Source of the DNA: UBA6055 sp963663065
Lineage (GTDB): Bacteria > Chloroflexota > Anaerolineae > Aggregatilineales > Phototrophicaceae
Assembly (NCBI GenBank): GCA_963663065.2
Contig: OY760098.2
Location: forward strand, 744,001 to 808,000
Reading direction: 5' to 3'
DNA length: 64,000 nucleotides
A program made the position numbers and the translations under genes. This document shows positions 17,288-26,212 of the stretch, one piece after another. Each line of letters begins with the position of its first letter. The first letter of the stretch is position 1. Under the pieces are notes generated by a model that did no database searches, was not told the origin of the DNA, and saw only the letters and a program-made list of their open reading frames with translations.

Positions 17288-17301
17288 ATTGTATTTACAA
17301 T
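17288..17301. promoter_or_regulatory. Palindromic operator candidate overlapping the importer promoter
   Basis: ATTGTA-TT-TACAAT is a perfect 6+6 dyad around a 2-bp centre. It overlaps the -35 hexamer of the promoter reading toward 17410, the position expected for a repressor. No regulator gene is adjacent. Confidence 0.45.
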
Positions 17302-17321
17302 TGCGCCCGACCGCCTATAAT
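17294..17321 (+). promoter_or_regulatory. Sigma70-type promoter of the second ABC importer operon
   Basis: TTTACA (17294-17299) and a consensus TATAAT (17316-17321) are separated by 16 nt. The predicted start near 17328 leaves a leader of about 80 nt to the ATG at 17410. Confidence 0.6.
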
Positions 17322-17409
17322 ACTGTCGCGCCGCCGCCAGCGCCACGCTTTTCACCGTTCTCGCCGCGCCTGGCGCAACCCATCGTTCATACTCAGCAGG
17401 AGTACAATC

Positions 17410-18699
17410 ATGAATCGACGTAAAACTTTGTGTATCCTTCTTTCGCTTGTGATCCTGGTTCTGCCTTCGCTGGCAGCCGTCGCCCAGGATCAGACCGAGG
17501 TGCGCATTTCCTGGTGGGGCTCGCAGAACCGCCATGACCGCACGATCGCCTCGATTGAGTTGTATGAAGAGCTCAACCCCGATATCGACATCGTATACGA
17601 ATTCCAGGGCTGGCGCGATCACTGGACCAAGCTCGCCACCCAGGCGGCCGGCGGCGAATTGCCGGATATCATGCAGCATGATTACGCCCGCATTGAAGAA
17701 TGGGTGGCCAATGGCTTGCTGACGCCCCTGGATGGCTACATCGAAGACGGCACAATAGACACCACATACATCGCCGATTCTTCGCTGGCGGGCGGCATGG
17801 TCGATGGCCAGATGTACGGCATCAACCTGGGCAACAACTCCGAGGTCTTCACGCTGGATACCGATGCCTTCGCGGCCGCCGGCATAGAGCTGCCATCCCT
17901 CGATTGGACCTGGACACAATTCGAAGACATCGCCAACGCCATCTCGGCTGATCTGGGCATTCATGGCATCGGCGTCTTGACCAGCGACCAACTCTGGAAG
18001 TCCTATTACATGGGCTGCTGCGATCAATGGGCATACGCCGCCGACGGCATGTCCCTGGGCTACGAAGACGACCAGCCCCTGATCGACTATTACGGCATGC
18101 TTTTGCGCCTGCAGGATTCCGGCGGGATGCAAAGCTACGAAGACTCGGTGGCTCGTGGCGATCAAGGCGTGGAAGCTCAGCTGATCGTGAGCCAGGAAGC
18201 GGCCATGGCCTACCACTGGAGCAACCAGATCGTGGCGGTCTGGACGGCCTCCGGCGCGGAACGCAATTTTGTGATGTACCCCATTCCGCGGCCCGAAGGC
18301 GGTCAATCGCAGAATTACATCAAGCCTTCGATGTTCTTCTCCGTCACCTCCCAGGCTGACCAGCCCGATGAAGCGGCCGCTTTCATCAACTGGTTCGTCA
18401 ACTCCGTCGAAGCCAACGAGATCCTGAATGCCGAGCGCGGCGTGCCAGTTTCGTCGGTCGTCCGCGAAGCCCTGCTGCCCAACTTGGGTCCAGCTCAAGC
18501 CGAGATGTTCAACTATCTGGGCATCATCGAGGGTGACAACAGCCCAATCCGCCCGGCTGACCCGGCCGCGCATTCGGATATCATCGCCAATGTCTTCGTG
18601 CCCGAGTTCGTCGAGCCGGTCATGTATGGCATGATCAGCCCCGAAGACGCTGCGCCTTACCTGCGCGAAGAAGCCAACCGCCTCCTGGCCGCGCAGTAG
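17410..18699 (+). CDS. Sugar ABC transporter substrate-binding protein
   Basis: A 429-residue secreted family 1 binding protein. Residues 1-25 form a type I signal peptide ending AAVAQ; no lipobox cysteine is present. AGGAG lies 7 nt before the ATG. The mature part begins with a strand typical of the family (TEVRISWWGSQNRHD). It heads an operon with two permeases but no ATPase. The divergent Gfo/Idh/MocA gene points to a monosaccharide, polyol or oligosaccharide ligand; the exact one is unknown. Confidence 0.88.
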   Translation: MNRRKTLCILLSLVILVLPSLAAVAQDQTEVRISWWGSQNRHDRTIASIELYEELNPDIDIVYEFQGWRDHWTKLATQAAGGELPDIMQHDYARIEEWVANGLLTPLDGYIEDGTIDTTYIADSSLAGGMVDGQMYGINLGNNSEVFTLDTDAFAAAGIELPSLDWTWTQFEDIANAISADLGIHGIGVLTSDQLWKSYYMGCCDQWAYAADGMSLGYEDDQPLIDYYGMLLRLQDSGGMQSYEDSVARGDQGVEAQLIVSQEAAMAYHWSNQIVAVWTASGAERNFVMYPIPRPEGGQSQNYIKPSMFFSVTSQADQPDEAAAFINWFVNSVEANEILNAERGVPVSSVVREALLPNLGPAQAEMFNYLGIIEGDNSPIRPADPAAHSDIIANVFVPEFVEPVMYGMISPEDAAPYLREEANRLLAAQ

Positions 18700-18720
18700 A
18701 CGCTCTAAAATCTTCAGCCT

Positions 18721-18751
18721 GCCCCTTCCCGCGCTACTCTGAGGGAGGGGC
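18721..18751. promoter_or_regulatory. GC-rich stem-loop between binding protein and permease genes
   Basis: GCCCCTTCCC (18721-18730) pairs with GGGAGGGGC (18743-18751) around a 12-nt loop with one bulge. No T-run follows. It lies 21 nt after the binding-protein stop and 24 nt before the permease start, so it probably acts on the mRNA rather than ending transcription. Confidence 0.65.
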
Positions 18752-18775
18752 ATTGGCTGAACCCAAGCGAAACCC

Positions 18776-19711
18776 ATGGCAGCCGCCGCAACGCTGGCAA
18801 AACGCAAGCGCCAAAAGAAATCCACTTTCGGCCAAGACAACCTGGTCGGCTATCTCTTCATCGGTCCCTGGCTGGCGGCTTTTCTGCTTTTCACCTTCAT
18901 TCCCATCACGGTCTCGCTGATTCTGTCATTCACCGATTACAACGTCCTGGCGAACAGCGGCGATTTCATCGGCTTGGATAACTTCCAGCGCATGTTCTTC
19001 GAGGACCGGCGCTACTGGCGCTCCGTCAACGCCACATTGAAATACGTCATCTTTTCTGTGCCGCTGCGCCTGGTTTTCGCTTTGGCGGTGGCTATGCTGC
19101 TCAACCGGGGCCGGCGCGGCGTCGGCGTCTATCGCGCGGCATTCTACGCGCCGTCGATCATCGGCGGCAGCATCGCCGTGGCTGTCATGTGGCGGGAAAT
19201 CTTCGGCAACGACGGCTTGGTCAACTTCACGCTGGATCTGCTGGGCATTCAGGGTCCCAACTGGCTGGGCAGGCCCGAAACCGCCATCTGGACGCTAATT
19301 ATCCTGGCGGCTTGGCAATTTGGCTCGCCTATGCTGATCTTCCTGGCTGGCTTGAAGAATATCCCCAAACAGCTCTACGAATCGGCCGAGATCGATGGCG
19401 CAAACGCTCTGCAGCGCTTCATCCGCATCACCTTGCCCATGCTCACGCCGATCATCTTCTTCAACTTGATCATGCAATTGATCTCCGGCTTCATGGTCTT
19501 CACGCAGGCATTCATCGTCACCCAGGGCAAACCCCTGGATACCACGCTCTTTTATGCGCTGTATGTCTATCGGCGCGCCTTTGAAGACAATCAGATGGGC
19601 TACGCCTCGGCTATGGCTTGGGTCATGCTCATGGTCATCGCCCTGCTGACGGCGCTGGTCTTCCGCTCGTCGAGCTATTGGGTGCATTACGAATCGGAAG
19701 AAGGGGCTTGA
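18776..19711 (+). CDS. Sugar ABC transporter permease, MalF type
   Basis: A 311-residue inner-membrane permease with six hydrophobic segments (first about 25-45) and an EAA loop (IPKQLYESAEIDGANALQRF). The ATG at 18776 has no strong ribosome-binding site; translation may be low relative to the binding protein. It forms the heterodimeric channel with the next gene, which starts 3 nt after its stop. Confidence 0.9.
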   Translation: MAAAATLAKRKRQKKSTFGQDNLVGYLFIGPWLAAFLLFTFIPITVSLILSFTDYNVLANSGDFIGLDNFQRMFFEDRRYWRSVNATLKYVIFSVPLRLVFALAVAMLLNRGRRGVGVYRAAFYAPSIIGGSIAVAVMWREIFGNDGLVNFTLDLLGIQGPNWLGRPETAIWTLIILAAWQFGSPMLIFLAGLKNIPKQLYESAEIDGANALQRFIRITLPMLTPIIFFNLIMQLISGFMVFTQAFIVTQGKPLDTTLFYALYVYRRAFEDNQMGYASAMAWVMLMVIALLTALVFRSSSYWVHYESEEGA

Positions 19712-19714
19712 GGC

Positions 19715-20629
19715 ATGGCTGGCATCGACGCCAATCTTTCGGCCACCACGCTCCGCCCGAGAACCGCGATTCGTCCGCCGCTGCCCTGGCATCAGCGACC
19801 CCTTGCGCGCGGGATCCTCTATCACGGGCTGGTCGGCGTCTTCGCTCTGATCATGCTCTATCCGATCTTGTGGCTGGTGGGCAGCTCCTTCAAGCCGCCC
19901 GATGAAATCTGGACGAACCAGACAGCCATCATCCCGCAGGAGTTCTACCCGCAGAATTACCCCAATGGCTGGGCGGGCTTCGGCGGCATCAGCTTCGCCA
20001 CCTTCTATCGCAACTCGCTCTTCTATGCCACGGTGGGCACGCTGCTCAGCGTCAGCGCGTCGGCCGTGGTGGCTTATGGCTTCGCGCGGGTGCGCTTTCG
20101 CGGACGGCGCTTCTGGTTCGCTGTCATGCTGGTCACGCTGATGCTGCCGACGCAAGTGCAAATCATCCCACAGTACATCGTCTTCAAGCAGTTGGGCTGG
20201 CTGAACACATTCTATCCCCTGTTATTGCCGCGCATCGGCGGGCAAGCTTTCTTCATCTTCATGATCATCCAGTTCATCCGCAGCATCCCGATTGACCTGG
20301 ACGAAGCCGCCATGATCGACGGCGCCAGCAAAGCCGGCATCTTCCTGCGCGTCATCCTGCCCCAGCTGACGCCGGCCATCATCACCGCCGCCATCTTCTC
20401 TTTTTATTGGACCTGGGATGAATTCCTCGTCCCGCTGATTTACCTGAATAGCCCGGAGCTGTACCTGGTCTCGCTGGCGCTGCGCACATTCTCGGATCCC
20501 TCGGGCCAGACCGATTGGGGCGCCATCTTCGCCATGTCTGCGCTGTCCCTGCTGCCGGTCTTTGTCATCTTCATCGCCTTCCAGCGCTACCTGGTCGAGG
20601 GCATATCCACCACCGGTTTGAAAGGCTAG
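19715..20629 (+). CDS. Sugar ABC transporter permease, MalG type
   Basis: A 304-residue permease with a basic, proline-rich cytoplasmic N-terminus of about 35 residues, six membrane segments and an EAA loop (IPIDLDEAAMIDGASKAGIF). It is the last gene of the importer operon, which contains no ATPase; the MsmX-like ATPase at 12554-13636 is the nearest candidate partner. It is followed by a repeat with strong inverted symmetry at 20671-20762. Confidence 0.9.
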   Translation: MAGIDANLSATTLRPRTAIRPPLPWHQRPLARGILYHGLVGVFALIMLYPILWLVGSSFKPPDEIWTNQTAIIPQEFYPQNYPNGWAGFGGISFATFYRNSLFYATVGTLLSVSASAVVAYGFARVRFRGRRFWFAVMLVTLMLPTQVQIIPQYIVFKQLGWLNTFYPLLLPRIGGQAFFIFMIIQFIRSIPIDLDEAAMIDGASKAGIFLRVILPQLTPAIITAAIFSFYWTWDEFLVPLIYLNSPELYLVSLALRTFSDPSGQTDWGAIFAMSALSLLPVFVIFIAFQRYLVEGISTTGLKG

Positions 20630-20670
20630 CCGCCCCGCCTGTCGGATGGTCGGCGCATCTACCCGCTCTT

Positions 20671-20762
20671 CTGCCCCATCCCCCGGACCCTCTTGCCATC
20701 TCCAGCGCGTACTGACACTGCGCATCCGGCAAGGGTCCCGTTTCAACGGTGAAGGGGGGCAG
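20671..20762. repeat. Dispersed inverted repeat related to family 1, after the second importer operon
   Basis: Outer arms CTGCCCC (20671-20677) and GGGGCAG (20756-20762) and inner arms GGACCC-tc-TTGCC (20685-20697) and GGCAAGGGTCC (20728-20738) can form a long imperfect hairpin. Read on the minus strand it shares GGGACCCTTGC, GAGATGGCAAGA and a GGGGG-GGGG tail with the family 1 copy at 45963-46098. It may serve as the operon's terminator. A shorter hairpin-forming stretch of C and G runs follows near 20826-20857; otherwise nothing is seen in the 20630-20891 gap. Confidence 0.65.
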
Positions 20763-20891
20763 ACGCAGGTGGATTCGGAGAATCTGTATGGCATTTTGGC
20801 GTAATCGCGTATGTGGCCTAATCTTCCCCCTGATTCATCGGGGGGACCGAGGGGGGTATATCAAATCGCCCCTTCGCCATCGGATACCAGC

Positions 20892-21530
20892 ATGAACATA
20901 AGGCAGAACAGCGCATTCACCGCGAGCCTTGAGCGCGTCGGCGCATTCCTGGCCGCCAACCTCATCACCGCCGGCCTGTGCATGACCGGCATCGGCGCGC
21001 CTTTTGCTCTCGTAGGGCTCTTCGCGCTGATGAACGACTGGGTCCAGGAGAAGCAGCCCGAGTTCTTCCGCGTCTACTTCGGCGCCATTCGCCGGCATTG
21101 GCGGGTCGCGCTGGCATTGGGGGTCATGGATGCGGCTGGCTTCGGCTTGGTCCTCTTCAACTTCAGCGTCTTCATGCAAATGTCATTGAACGATTTCCCG
21201 GCCGTGCTCTCGCTGACCATGACATGCTGCGTCGCCTTGATTCTGCTCATGGCGAATGTCTATGCCTGGTGCATAGTTTCGCTGCTGGACCTGCCCTTGC
21301 GCGGCACAATCCGGTTCAGCCTGGCGCTGGCTCTGGGCAAGCCCTTGCACAGCCTGCTGATTACCGCGTCCGCCCTGCTTCCTCTGCTCATCAGCCTCAC
21401 GCTGCCGGCCGCCTTCTTTCTGATGGTTTCGCTTGCGCTTTCCGCCTATGTCGGCGCGCGGGGAGTTTGGTGGGTCTTGCGCCGCCAATTTTCTCGCGAG
21501 GAGCTGGCGGAGCTGATGCCGGCTGACTAG
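20892..21530 (+). CDS. YesL/DUF624-type membrane protein
   Basis: A 212-residue polytopic membrane protein with hydrophobic segments near 18-45, 70-98, 110-135, 150-180 and 182-200. It resembles the YesL (DUF624) family, which is often encoded next to sugar ABC importers of the family 1 type; its role is not established. The ATG at 20892 is preferred over upstream starts that read through the repeat. It follows the importer operon on the same strand and could be a modulator of it, but the repeat between them may separate transcripts. Confidence 0.7.
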   Translation: MNIRQNSAFTASLERVGAFLAANLITAGLCMTGIGAPFALVGLFALMNDWVQEKQPEFFRVYFGAIRRHWRVALALGVMDAAGFGLVLFNFSVFMQMSLNDFPAVLSLTMTCCVALILLMANVYAWCIVSLLDLPLRGTIRFSLALALGKPLHSLLITASALLPLLISLTLPAAFFLMVSLALSAYVGARGVWWVLRRQFSREELAELMPAD

Positions 21531-21541
21531 CTCTAAGCCAG

Positions 21542-21569
21542 TCGACAGCCGCCGCAGCCTGTGTTAGAT
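21542..21569 (+). promoter_or_regulatory. Candidate promoter for a leaderless diol dehydratase mRNA
   Basis: TCGACA (21542-21547) and TTAGAT (21564-21569) are separated by 16 nt. The -10 ends 7 nt before the ATG at 21577, placing the expected transcription start on the A of that ATG. No Shine-Dalgarno sequence is visible before the gene, which fits a leaderless message. Confidence 0.4.
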
Positions 21570-21576
21570 TTGCCGC

Positions 21577-23817
21577 ATGACTGAAGCGCGCTCCAAACGT
21601 TTTGAGTTGCTTTCAAAGCGCGACATCAACAAAGAAACCTACGTCGAGCCTTGGCCCGAAGCCGGCTTGGTCGTCGCCGATAGCCCCTACGATCCGCAGC
21701 CCAGCCTCCGCATCGCAGGCGGTCGCGTGGCTGAAATGGATGGCCTGGCCGCGGCCGATTTCGATTCCCTCGATCGCTTCATTGTCGCCCATGCCCTCGA
21801 CCTGCATATCGCCGAAACCGCCATGGCCCTGCCCTCGCGGGAATACGCGCGCATGCTGGCGGATATCAATGTCCCGCGCATCGAGATCGCCCGTTTGGTC
21901 GCCGGCTGCAGCCCCGCCAAGCTCTGCGACATCATGCGCCATCTCAACGTGCTGGAGATGATGATGGGCTTGGCCAAGATGCGGATTCGCCGCCAGCCTG
22001 CCAACCAAGCCCACGTGACCAATTGGCGCGAGCACCCCGCATTGCTGGCGGCTGACGCGGCCGAAGCGGCTCTGCGCGGTTTTGCCGAAGTCGAGACGAC
22101 CGTGCGCGTAGCTCGTTTCGCCCCCTTTAACGCCCTGGCCATCCTGGTCGGGACGCAGACGGGCCGCGGCGGCGTATTGACCCAATGTTCGGTCGAAGAA
22201 GCCTTGGGCTTGCGCCTGGCCATGAAAGGCCTGACCAGCTACGCGGAGACGCTTTCGGTCTATGGCACGGAGCAGACTTTCATGGATGGCGATGATACGC
22301 CCTGGTCCAAAGCTTTCCTGGCCTCCGCTTATGCCTCGCGCGGGGTGAAGATCCGCTTCACTTCCGGCACGGGCTCAGAAGCGCTGATGGGGCGCGCCGA
22401 GCAAAAATCCATGCTCTACCTGGAAGCGCGCTGCCTGCTTGTGGTCAAAGGCGCCGGCAGCCAAGGCGTGCAGAACGGCTCCATCTCCTGCATTGCCCTG
22501 CCCGAAGCCTTGCCCGGCGGCGTTCGCGCTGTCCTGGCGGAGAACCTGCTGGCGGCTATGCTGGGCTTGGAAGTGGCGGCCGGCAACGATGCCCTGGCTT
22601 CGCATTCCAGCATCCGCAAGACCGCCAAGCTCATGCTGCAATTCATCCCCGGCGCGGACTTCATCTTCAGCGGCTACAGCGCCATCCCCAAAGGCGACAA
22701 CCTCTTTGGCGGCGGCAACTTTGATGCCGAAGATTTTGATGACTACAACATCCTGCAGCGCGATATGCAAATCGACGGCGGCGTCCAGCCCATCAGCGAA
22801 GCGGAGGCAACCTCCATTCGCCGCAAAGCCGCCCGCGCCATCCAGGCTGTCTATCGCGAGCTGGACCTTCCGCCCATCAGCGATCAAGAAGTCGCGGCGG
22901 CCACGGTCGCGCATAGCAGCGATGACATGCCCGAGCGCGCTATCCTGCCCGATCTGGAAGCGGCTGATGCCTTCATGGCGGGCGACCAGGATTTTATCGC
23001 CGTTATCCAAGCCTTGCAGCGGGGCGGTTTTGCCGATGTCGCCGAGAATATCATCGAGATGGGGCGGCAGCGCGTCGCCGCGGATTATCTGCAGCCCTCC
23101 GCCATATTCGACGCTGATTTCAAGGTGCAAAGCGCCATCAACAATGCCAATGATTATCTGGGACCCGGCAGCGGCTACCGCTTGCATGGCGAGCGCTGGG
23201 ACGCCATCAAAGCTATCCCGCAAGCCCAATCGCCCGCGGGCTTCGTCCAGCCGCATACCGGCGCGCCGCTCTCCCGCCTGGTGGAGTTGGGTCCCGCCAG
23301 CAAGGGCTCTCAGAATGAAGTGGTTCTGGCGCTTGGTCCGGCTTTTGGGCGCGCGCTGACCAGGACAATCGGCAGCCTGGAGCATGAAGAGGTGCTCATA
23401 GCCATCCTCTCCGGCATCGCCGACGAGGGCATGATCGCGCGCATCCTGCGGGTCTATCATTCGTCGGATTGCGCCGCCATCGGCTATGTTGGCGCCCGGC
23501 TCAGCGGCAGCGGCATCGGCATCGGCTTGCAATCGCGCGGCACGGCGGTCATCCATCAGCGCGACCTGGCCCCCCTGAACAACCTCGAACTCTTTCCGCA
23601 ATCGCCCAGCCTGACCCTGGACACCTACCGCGCCATCGGCCGCAACGCCGCTCGTTATGCCCTGGGCAAGGCGACGACGCCGGTGGCCGTCAAGATCGAC
23701 AACGGGGCGCGCCTGCGTCTCATCGTCAAGACAGCCCTCCTGCACCGCCGCGAAACCGACGAGGTCGATGCGGACAAGCCGCCGCAGGAATTGCATTTTG
23801 ATTGGGAGCCGACCTGA
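21577..23817 (+). CDS. B12-dependent propanediol/glycerol dehydratase, fused large and medium subunits
   Basis: A 746-residue fusion. Residues 1-560 match the large subunit (PduC/DhaB): substrate and metal residues H146 (AHVTN), E173 (VETTV), E224 (SYAET), Q299 (GVQNG), D361 and S366 (ADFIFSGYS), and the diagnostic GDDTPWSKAF and FDAEDFDDYN stretches. Residues 575-730 match the medium subunit (PduD), including EEVLIAILSGIADEGM and SRGTAVIHQRDL. The enzyme converts 1,2-diols or glycerol to aldehydes by adenosylcobalamin radical chemistry. The small subunit follows with a TGATG overlap. No reactivating factor or microcompartment gene is nearby. Confidence 0.93.
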   Translation: MTEARSKRFELLSKRDINKETYVEPWPEAGLVVADSPYDPQPSLRIAGGRVAEMDGLAAADFDSLDRFIVAHALDLHIAETAMALPSREYARMLADINVPRIEIARLVAGCSPAKLCDIMRHLNVLEMMMGLAKMRIRRQPANQAHVTNWREHPALLAADAAEAALRGFAEVETTVRVARFAPFNALAILVGTQTGRGGVLTQCSVEEALGLRLAMKGLTSYAETLSVYGTEQTFMDGDDTPWSKAFLASAYASRGVKIRFTSGTGSEALMGRAEQKSMLYLEARCLLVVKGAGSQGVQNGSISCIALPEALPGGVRAVLAENLLAAMLGLEVAAGNDALASHSSIRKTAKLMLQFIPGADFIFSGYSAIPKGDNLFGGGNFDAEDFDDYNILQRDMQIDGGVQPISEAEATSIRRKAARAIQAVYRELDLPPISDQEVAAATVAHSSDDMPERAILPDLEAADAFMAGDQDFIAVIQALQRGGFADVAENIIEMGRQRVAADYLQPSAIFDADFKVQSAINNANDYLGPGSGYRLHGERWDAIKAIPQAQSPAGFVQPHTGAPLSRLVELGPASKGSQNEVVLALGPAFGRALTRTIGSLEHEEVLIAILSGIADEGMIARILRVYHSSDCAAIGYVGARLSGSGIGIGLQSRGTAVIHQRDLAPLNNLELFPQSPSLTLDTYRAIGRNAARYALGKATTPVAVKIDNGARLRLIVKTALLHRRETDEVDADKPPQELHFDWEPT

Positions 23818-24227
23818 TGCCAGCCGGCAATGCGCGCTACCCCCTGCGCGAACACCATTCCGATTCGCTGCGAACGCATAGTGACATTCCGCTGGGCGAT
23901 GTCACCGCCGAGGCGATTGACCAGGGCGAACTGACTGGCGACGACTTGCGGACGCACGGCGACAATTTGCGCCTGCAAGCCGATATCGCCCGGGCTGGCG
24001 GCTACCCGCAGCTGGCAAAGAACCTGCAGCGCGCGGCTGAACTGACAAACGTGCCCAACGATGAATTGCTGCGCGTCTATGACATGCTGCGGCCCGAACG
24101 CGCCAGTTATGACGAGCTGCTGCGCCTGGCTGCGTATCTCGCCGAGACCTACTGCGCGCATGCCAACGCCGCCTTCATCAAAGAAGCCGCCGAGGTCTAT
24201 CGCGAACGCAATATGCTGCGCCGCTGA
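23817..24227 (+). CDS. pduE: Propanediol/glycerol dehydratase small subunit
   Basis: A 136-residue helical protein that matches PduE/DhaE: the YPLREHHSDSLRTHSDIPLGDVT region and the central ELTGDDLRTHGDNLRLQADIARAGG, which contacts the large subunit, then a LLRVYDMLRPERASYDELL helix. Its ATG overlaps the stop of the fused large/medium subunit (TGATG), so the two are translationally coupled and form the holoenzyme. Nothing follows on this strand; the next gene converges after 63 bp. Confidence 0.9.
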   Translation: MPAGNARYPLREHHSDSLRTHSDIPLGDVTAEAIDQGELTGDDLRTHGDNLRLQADIARAGGYPQLAKNLQRAAELTNVPNDELLRVYDMLRPERASYDELLRLAAYLAETYCAHANAAFIKEAAEVYRERNMLRR

Positions 24228-24290
24228 GCATCTTTCGGCTGAATGCCCTTCAACGCCTGCCCCGCGCCGGAACTCCTTCGGGTGGCTGCG

Positions 24291-25508
24291 CTAGGCTTCC
24301 ATCAAAGTACGCAGCTCTGTGGAGACCGCTTCCGCAAAGGCTGGCTCATTGATGTGCATATCCAGCTCGGCAATGGCCAGTTTCCCGGCGCTGGCTGCCC
24401 TCAAGCCCTCGACAAATCCTTGATCCGCTACGGGATCATACAAGGGACCGCCCTGGAAATTCAGCTGACTGAAGCCACGGCGAGGAATCATGATTGTTGC
24501 CGGTCCGGCAGTCTGGCGCAGGCGTTCAGCAACGAAACGCCCGGCCTCGCTCATCTCCGCTCGATTGGCTCTCACATGGGTGTGGATAGGATTGTGGATA
24601 ACATACTTGCGCTCCAAGATCTCGGGCGCGAGAGATTGCAGCGGACCATGCAGAATAAAGTCGATTCCGCCCGGCGCGAACACAATGGGCAGGCTCTGGC
24701 GGCTGACCGCTTCCAGCCTGTCCGGGCTGGCCTGCATCAAACCTCCCCGCAGGTATCCGCCAATATCGTGCGGGCTTAAATCCAGGATGCCCCGCAATTG
24801 CCCGGCATCAGCGAGTTCTTCCATGGCTTTGGCTCCAATGCCATTGCAATGGAAGGCGATAACTTCGTAGCCCCAATCTTCAAAGAGTTCCCGGGCGCGC
24901 ATGACGCAGGCGGTGGTCACCCCGGCCATGGTCATGGCCACCGTTGGACGGTCGCTGGTTTGCGGTCCAAGCGCCAGTTCCGCCATCCCGATTACGGCGC
25001 CGGCCGCTTCCGCCAATATCTGCCGGGTGATGATGTTCAAGCCAAGAATATCGGCTACCGAGTGCATGATGGTAAGATCCTTTGTGCCCACAAAGGGTCC
25101 AAAAGTCGCTTGCCCATTGGCTACGGTGGAAACCATGAGCTTGGGAACGCCAACCGGCAAAGCTCGCATGGCAGCTGTGCCGATGACCGTGCCCTGAACG
25201 CCGCCCAGCGCGATGACAGCGTCTAGTTTCCCCTCGGCATGCAGCCTCACGGCAATTGCAGCCGCGCCATTCGCCATTGCGCTGATGGCTCGGTTCTTGT
25301 CGCCGGCCGCGAGCAGGTCTTCTATGCTTGTCCCGGCCGCTGCCGCCACCTCATTGCGCGAAATCGCCGCTTCTATGGCCGGTTCGCCCTGGATCCCGCT
25401 GTCCATCACGACGGGCTGATGCTGCCGTTTGGCTATAAGATCTCGCACATAGGCTATCTCCTGCCCCTTGGTATCCAGCGTACCGATGACGAGGATATTT
25501 TTTGACAT
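24291..25508 (-). CDS. Tm-1-like ATP-binding domain protein (UPF0261 family)
   Basis: A 405-residue protein of the UPF0261/Tm-1 family, recognised by the N-terminal GTLDTKGQEIAYVRDLI, the ALGGVQGT loop and the C-terminal MIPRRGFSQLNFQGGPLYDP. The plant member Tm-1 binds ATP and a viral replicase; the bacterial role is unknown but the genes are often found in sugar or sugar-acid catabolic clusters. It is the last gene of the minus-strand cluster, 57 nt after the class II aldolase gene. Its start is an ATG at 25508. Confidence 0.85.
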   Translation of the reverse strand: MSKNILVIGTLDTKGQEIAYVRDLIAKRQHQPVVMDSGIQGEPAIEAAISRNEVAAAAGTSIEDLLAAGDKNRAISAMANGAAAIAVRLHAEGKLDAVIALGGVQGTVIGTAAMRALPVGVPKLMVSTVANGQATFGPFVGTKDLTIMHSVADILGLNIITRQILAEAAGAVIGMAELALGPQTSDRPTVAMTMAGVTTACVMRARELFEDWGYEVIAFHCNGIGAKAMEELADAGQLRGILDLSPHDIGGYLRGGLMQASPDRLEAVSRQSLPIVFAPGGIDFILHGPLQSLAPEILERKYVIHNPIHTHVRANRAEMSEAGRFVAERLRQTAGPATIMIPRRGFSQLNFQGGPLYDPVADQGFVEGLRAASAGKLAIAELDMHINEPAFAEAVSTELRTLMEA

Positions 25509-25565
25509 AGCGATTATCCTTGTGTATCCAAAATCAACCGTTTCGTTGCTGAGCGGAAGCCGCTT

Positions 25566-26204
25566 TTACGCGCCACTCTCGCGATTCGCCGCCAGCTGTT
25601 CGCCCAGAGCCATAACCCAGGCGATTTGGGCGGTCTCCTCCACGAGTTCGGCATTATAACGCGCCAGTTCAATGGTTCTGGCAAAGCTGAAAATGCCATG
25701 CCGGTCCTGGACGAACGCGCGCAGGCTGCAATCTTCCCTTAGCAGCGCCTCAATGGCAGCCGCGTTAGCTTCCGCAGATTCATCCGGCAGTCTCAGAACC
25801 GGGATGCGCCCCAGCTTCGACCTGGCGTGATAGGTAACAGTGGGGATCCTGTCGTTGCAATTGGCGTATGCGATGGCATAAGGCGAGTGGCAGTGAAAGA
25901 TGGCTTGCGCATCTGGTCTCCCGTTGTAGATCGCCAAATGGCTCGCCAGTTCCCGGGAAGGCTGGCTTTGCCCATCGACGATTTCGCCATCAAGCGTCAC
26001 TGTGACAAGGTTTTCGGCTTGGCATTGGTCGAATGAGCAGCCGCTCGCCTTGATGATTATGAGATCCGTACCCGGTACCCGCCCGCTTAGATTGCCCCCG
26101 TTTCCCGTTTGCAGCCTGGTCTCGTAGGCTCGCCGCGCATTCGCCAGCAAGGCCTGCTTGACTTGTATGATTGCGTCTGACCAGCGGTTCACGAGATGGG
26201 ACAC
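25566..26204 (-). CDS. Class II aldolase/adducin family protein (fuculose/ribulose-phosphate aldolase-like)
   Basis: A 212-residue zinc aldolase or epimerase. Visible features are the GGNLSGR phosphate loop (36-42), an active-site E85 (SRELASHLAIY), zinc ligands H104 and H106 (FHCHSPYA), and H169 (DRHGIF). The family cleaves sugar phosphates retro-aldol fashion (FucA), epimerises ribulose-5-phosphate (AraD) or decarboxylates oxo-tetronate phosphates (OtnC). Position in a cluster with isomerases and a dehydrogenase supports one of these roles; which one is not resolved. It starts 9 nt after the dehydrogenase stop. Confidence 0.87.
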   Translation of the reverse strand: MSHLVNRWSDAIIQVKQALLANARRAYETRLQTGNGGNLSGRVPGTDLIIIKASGCSFDQCQAENLVTVTLDGEIVDGQSQPSRELASHLAIYNGRPDAQAIFHCHSPYAIAYANCNDRIPTVTYHARSKLGRIPVLRLPDESAEANAAAIEALLREDCSLRAFVQDRHGIFSFARTIELARYNAELVEETAQIAWVMALGEQLAANRESGA

Positions 26205-26212
26205 AGTTCAGC

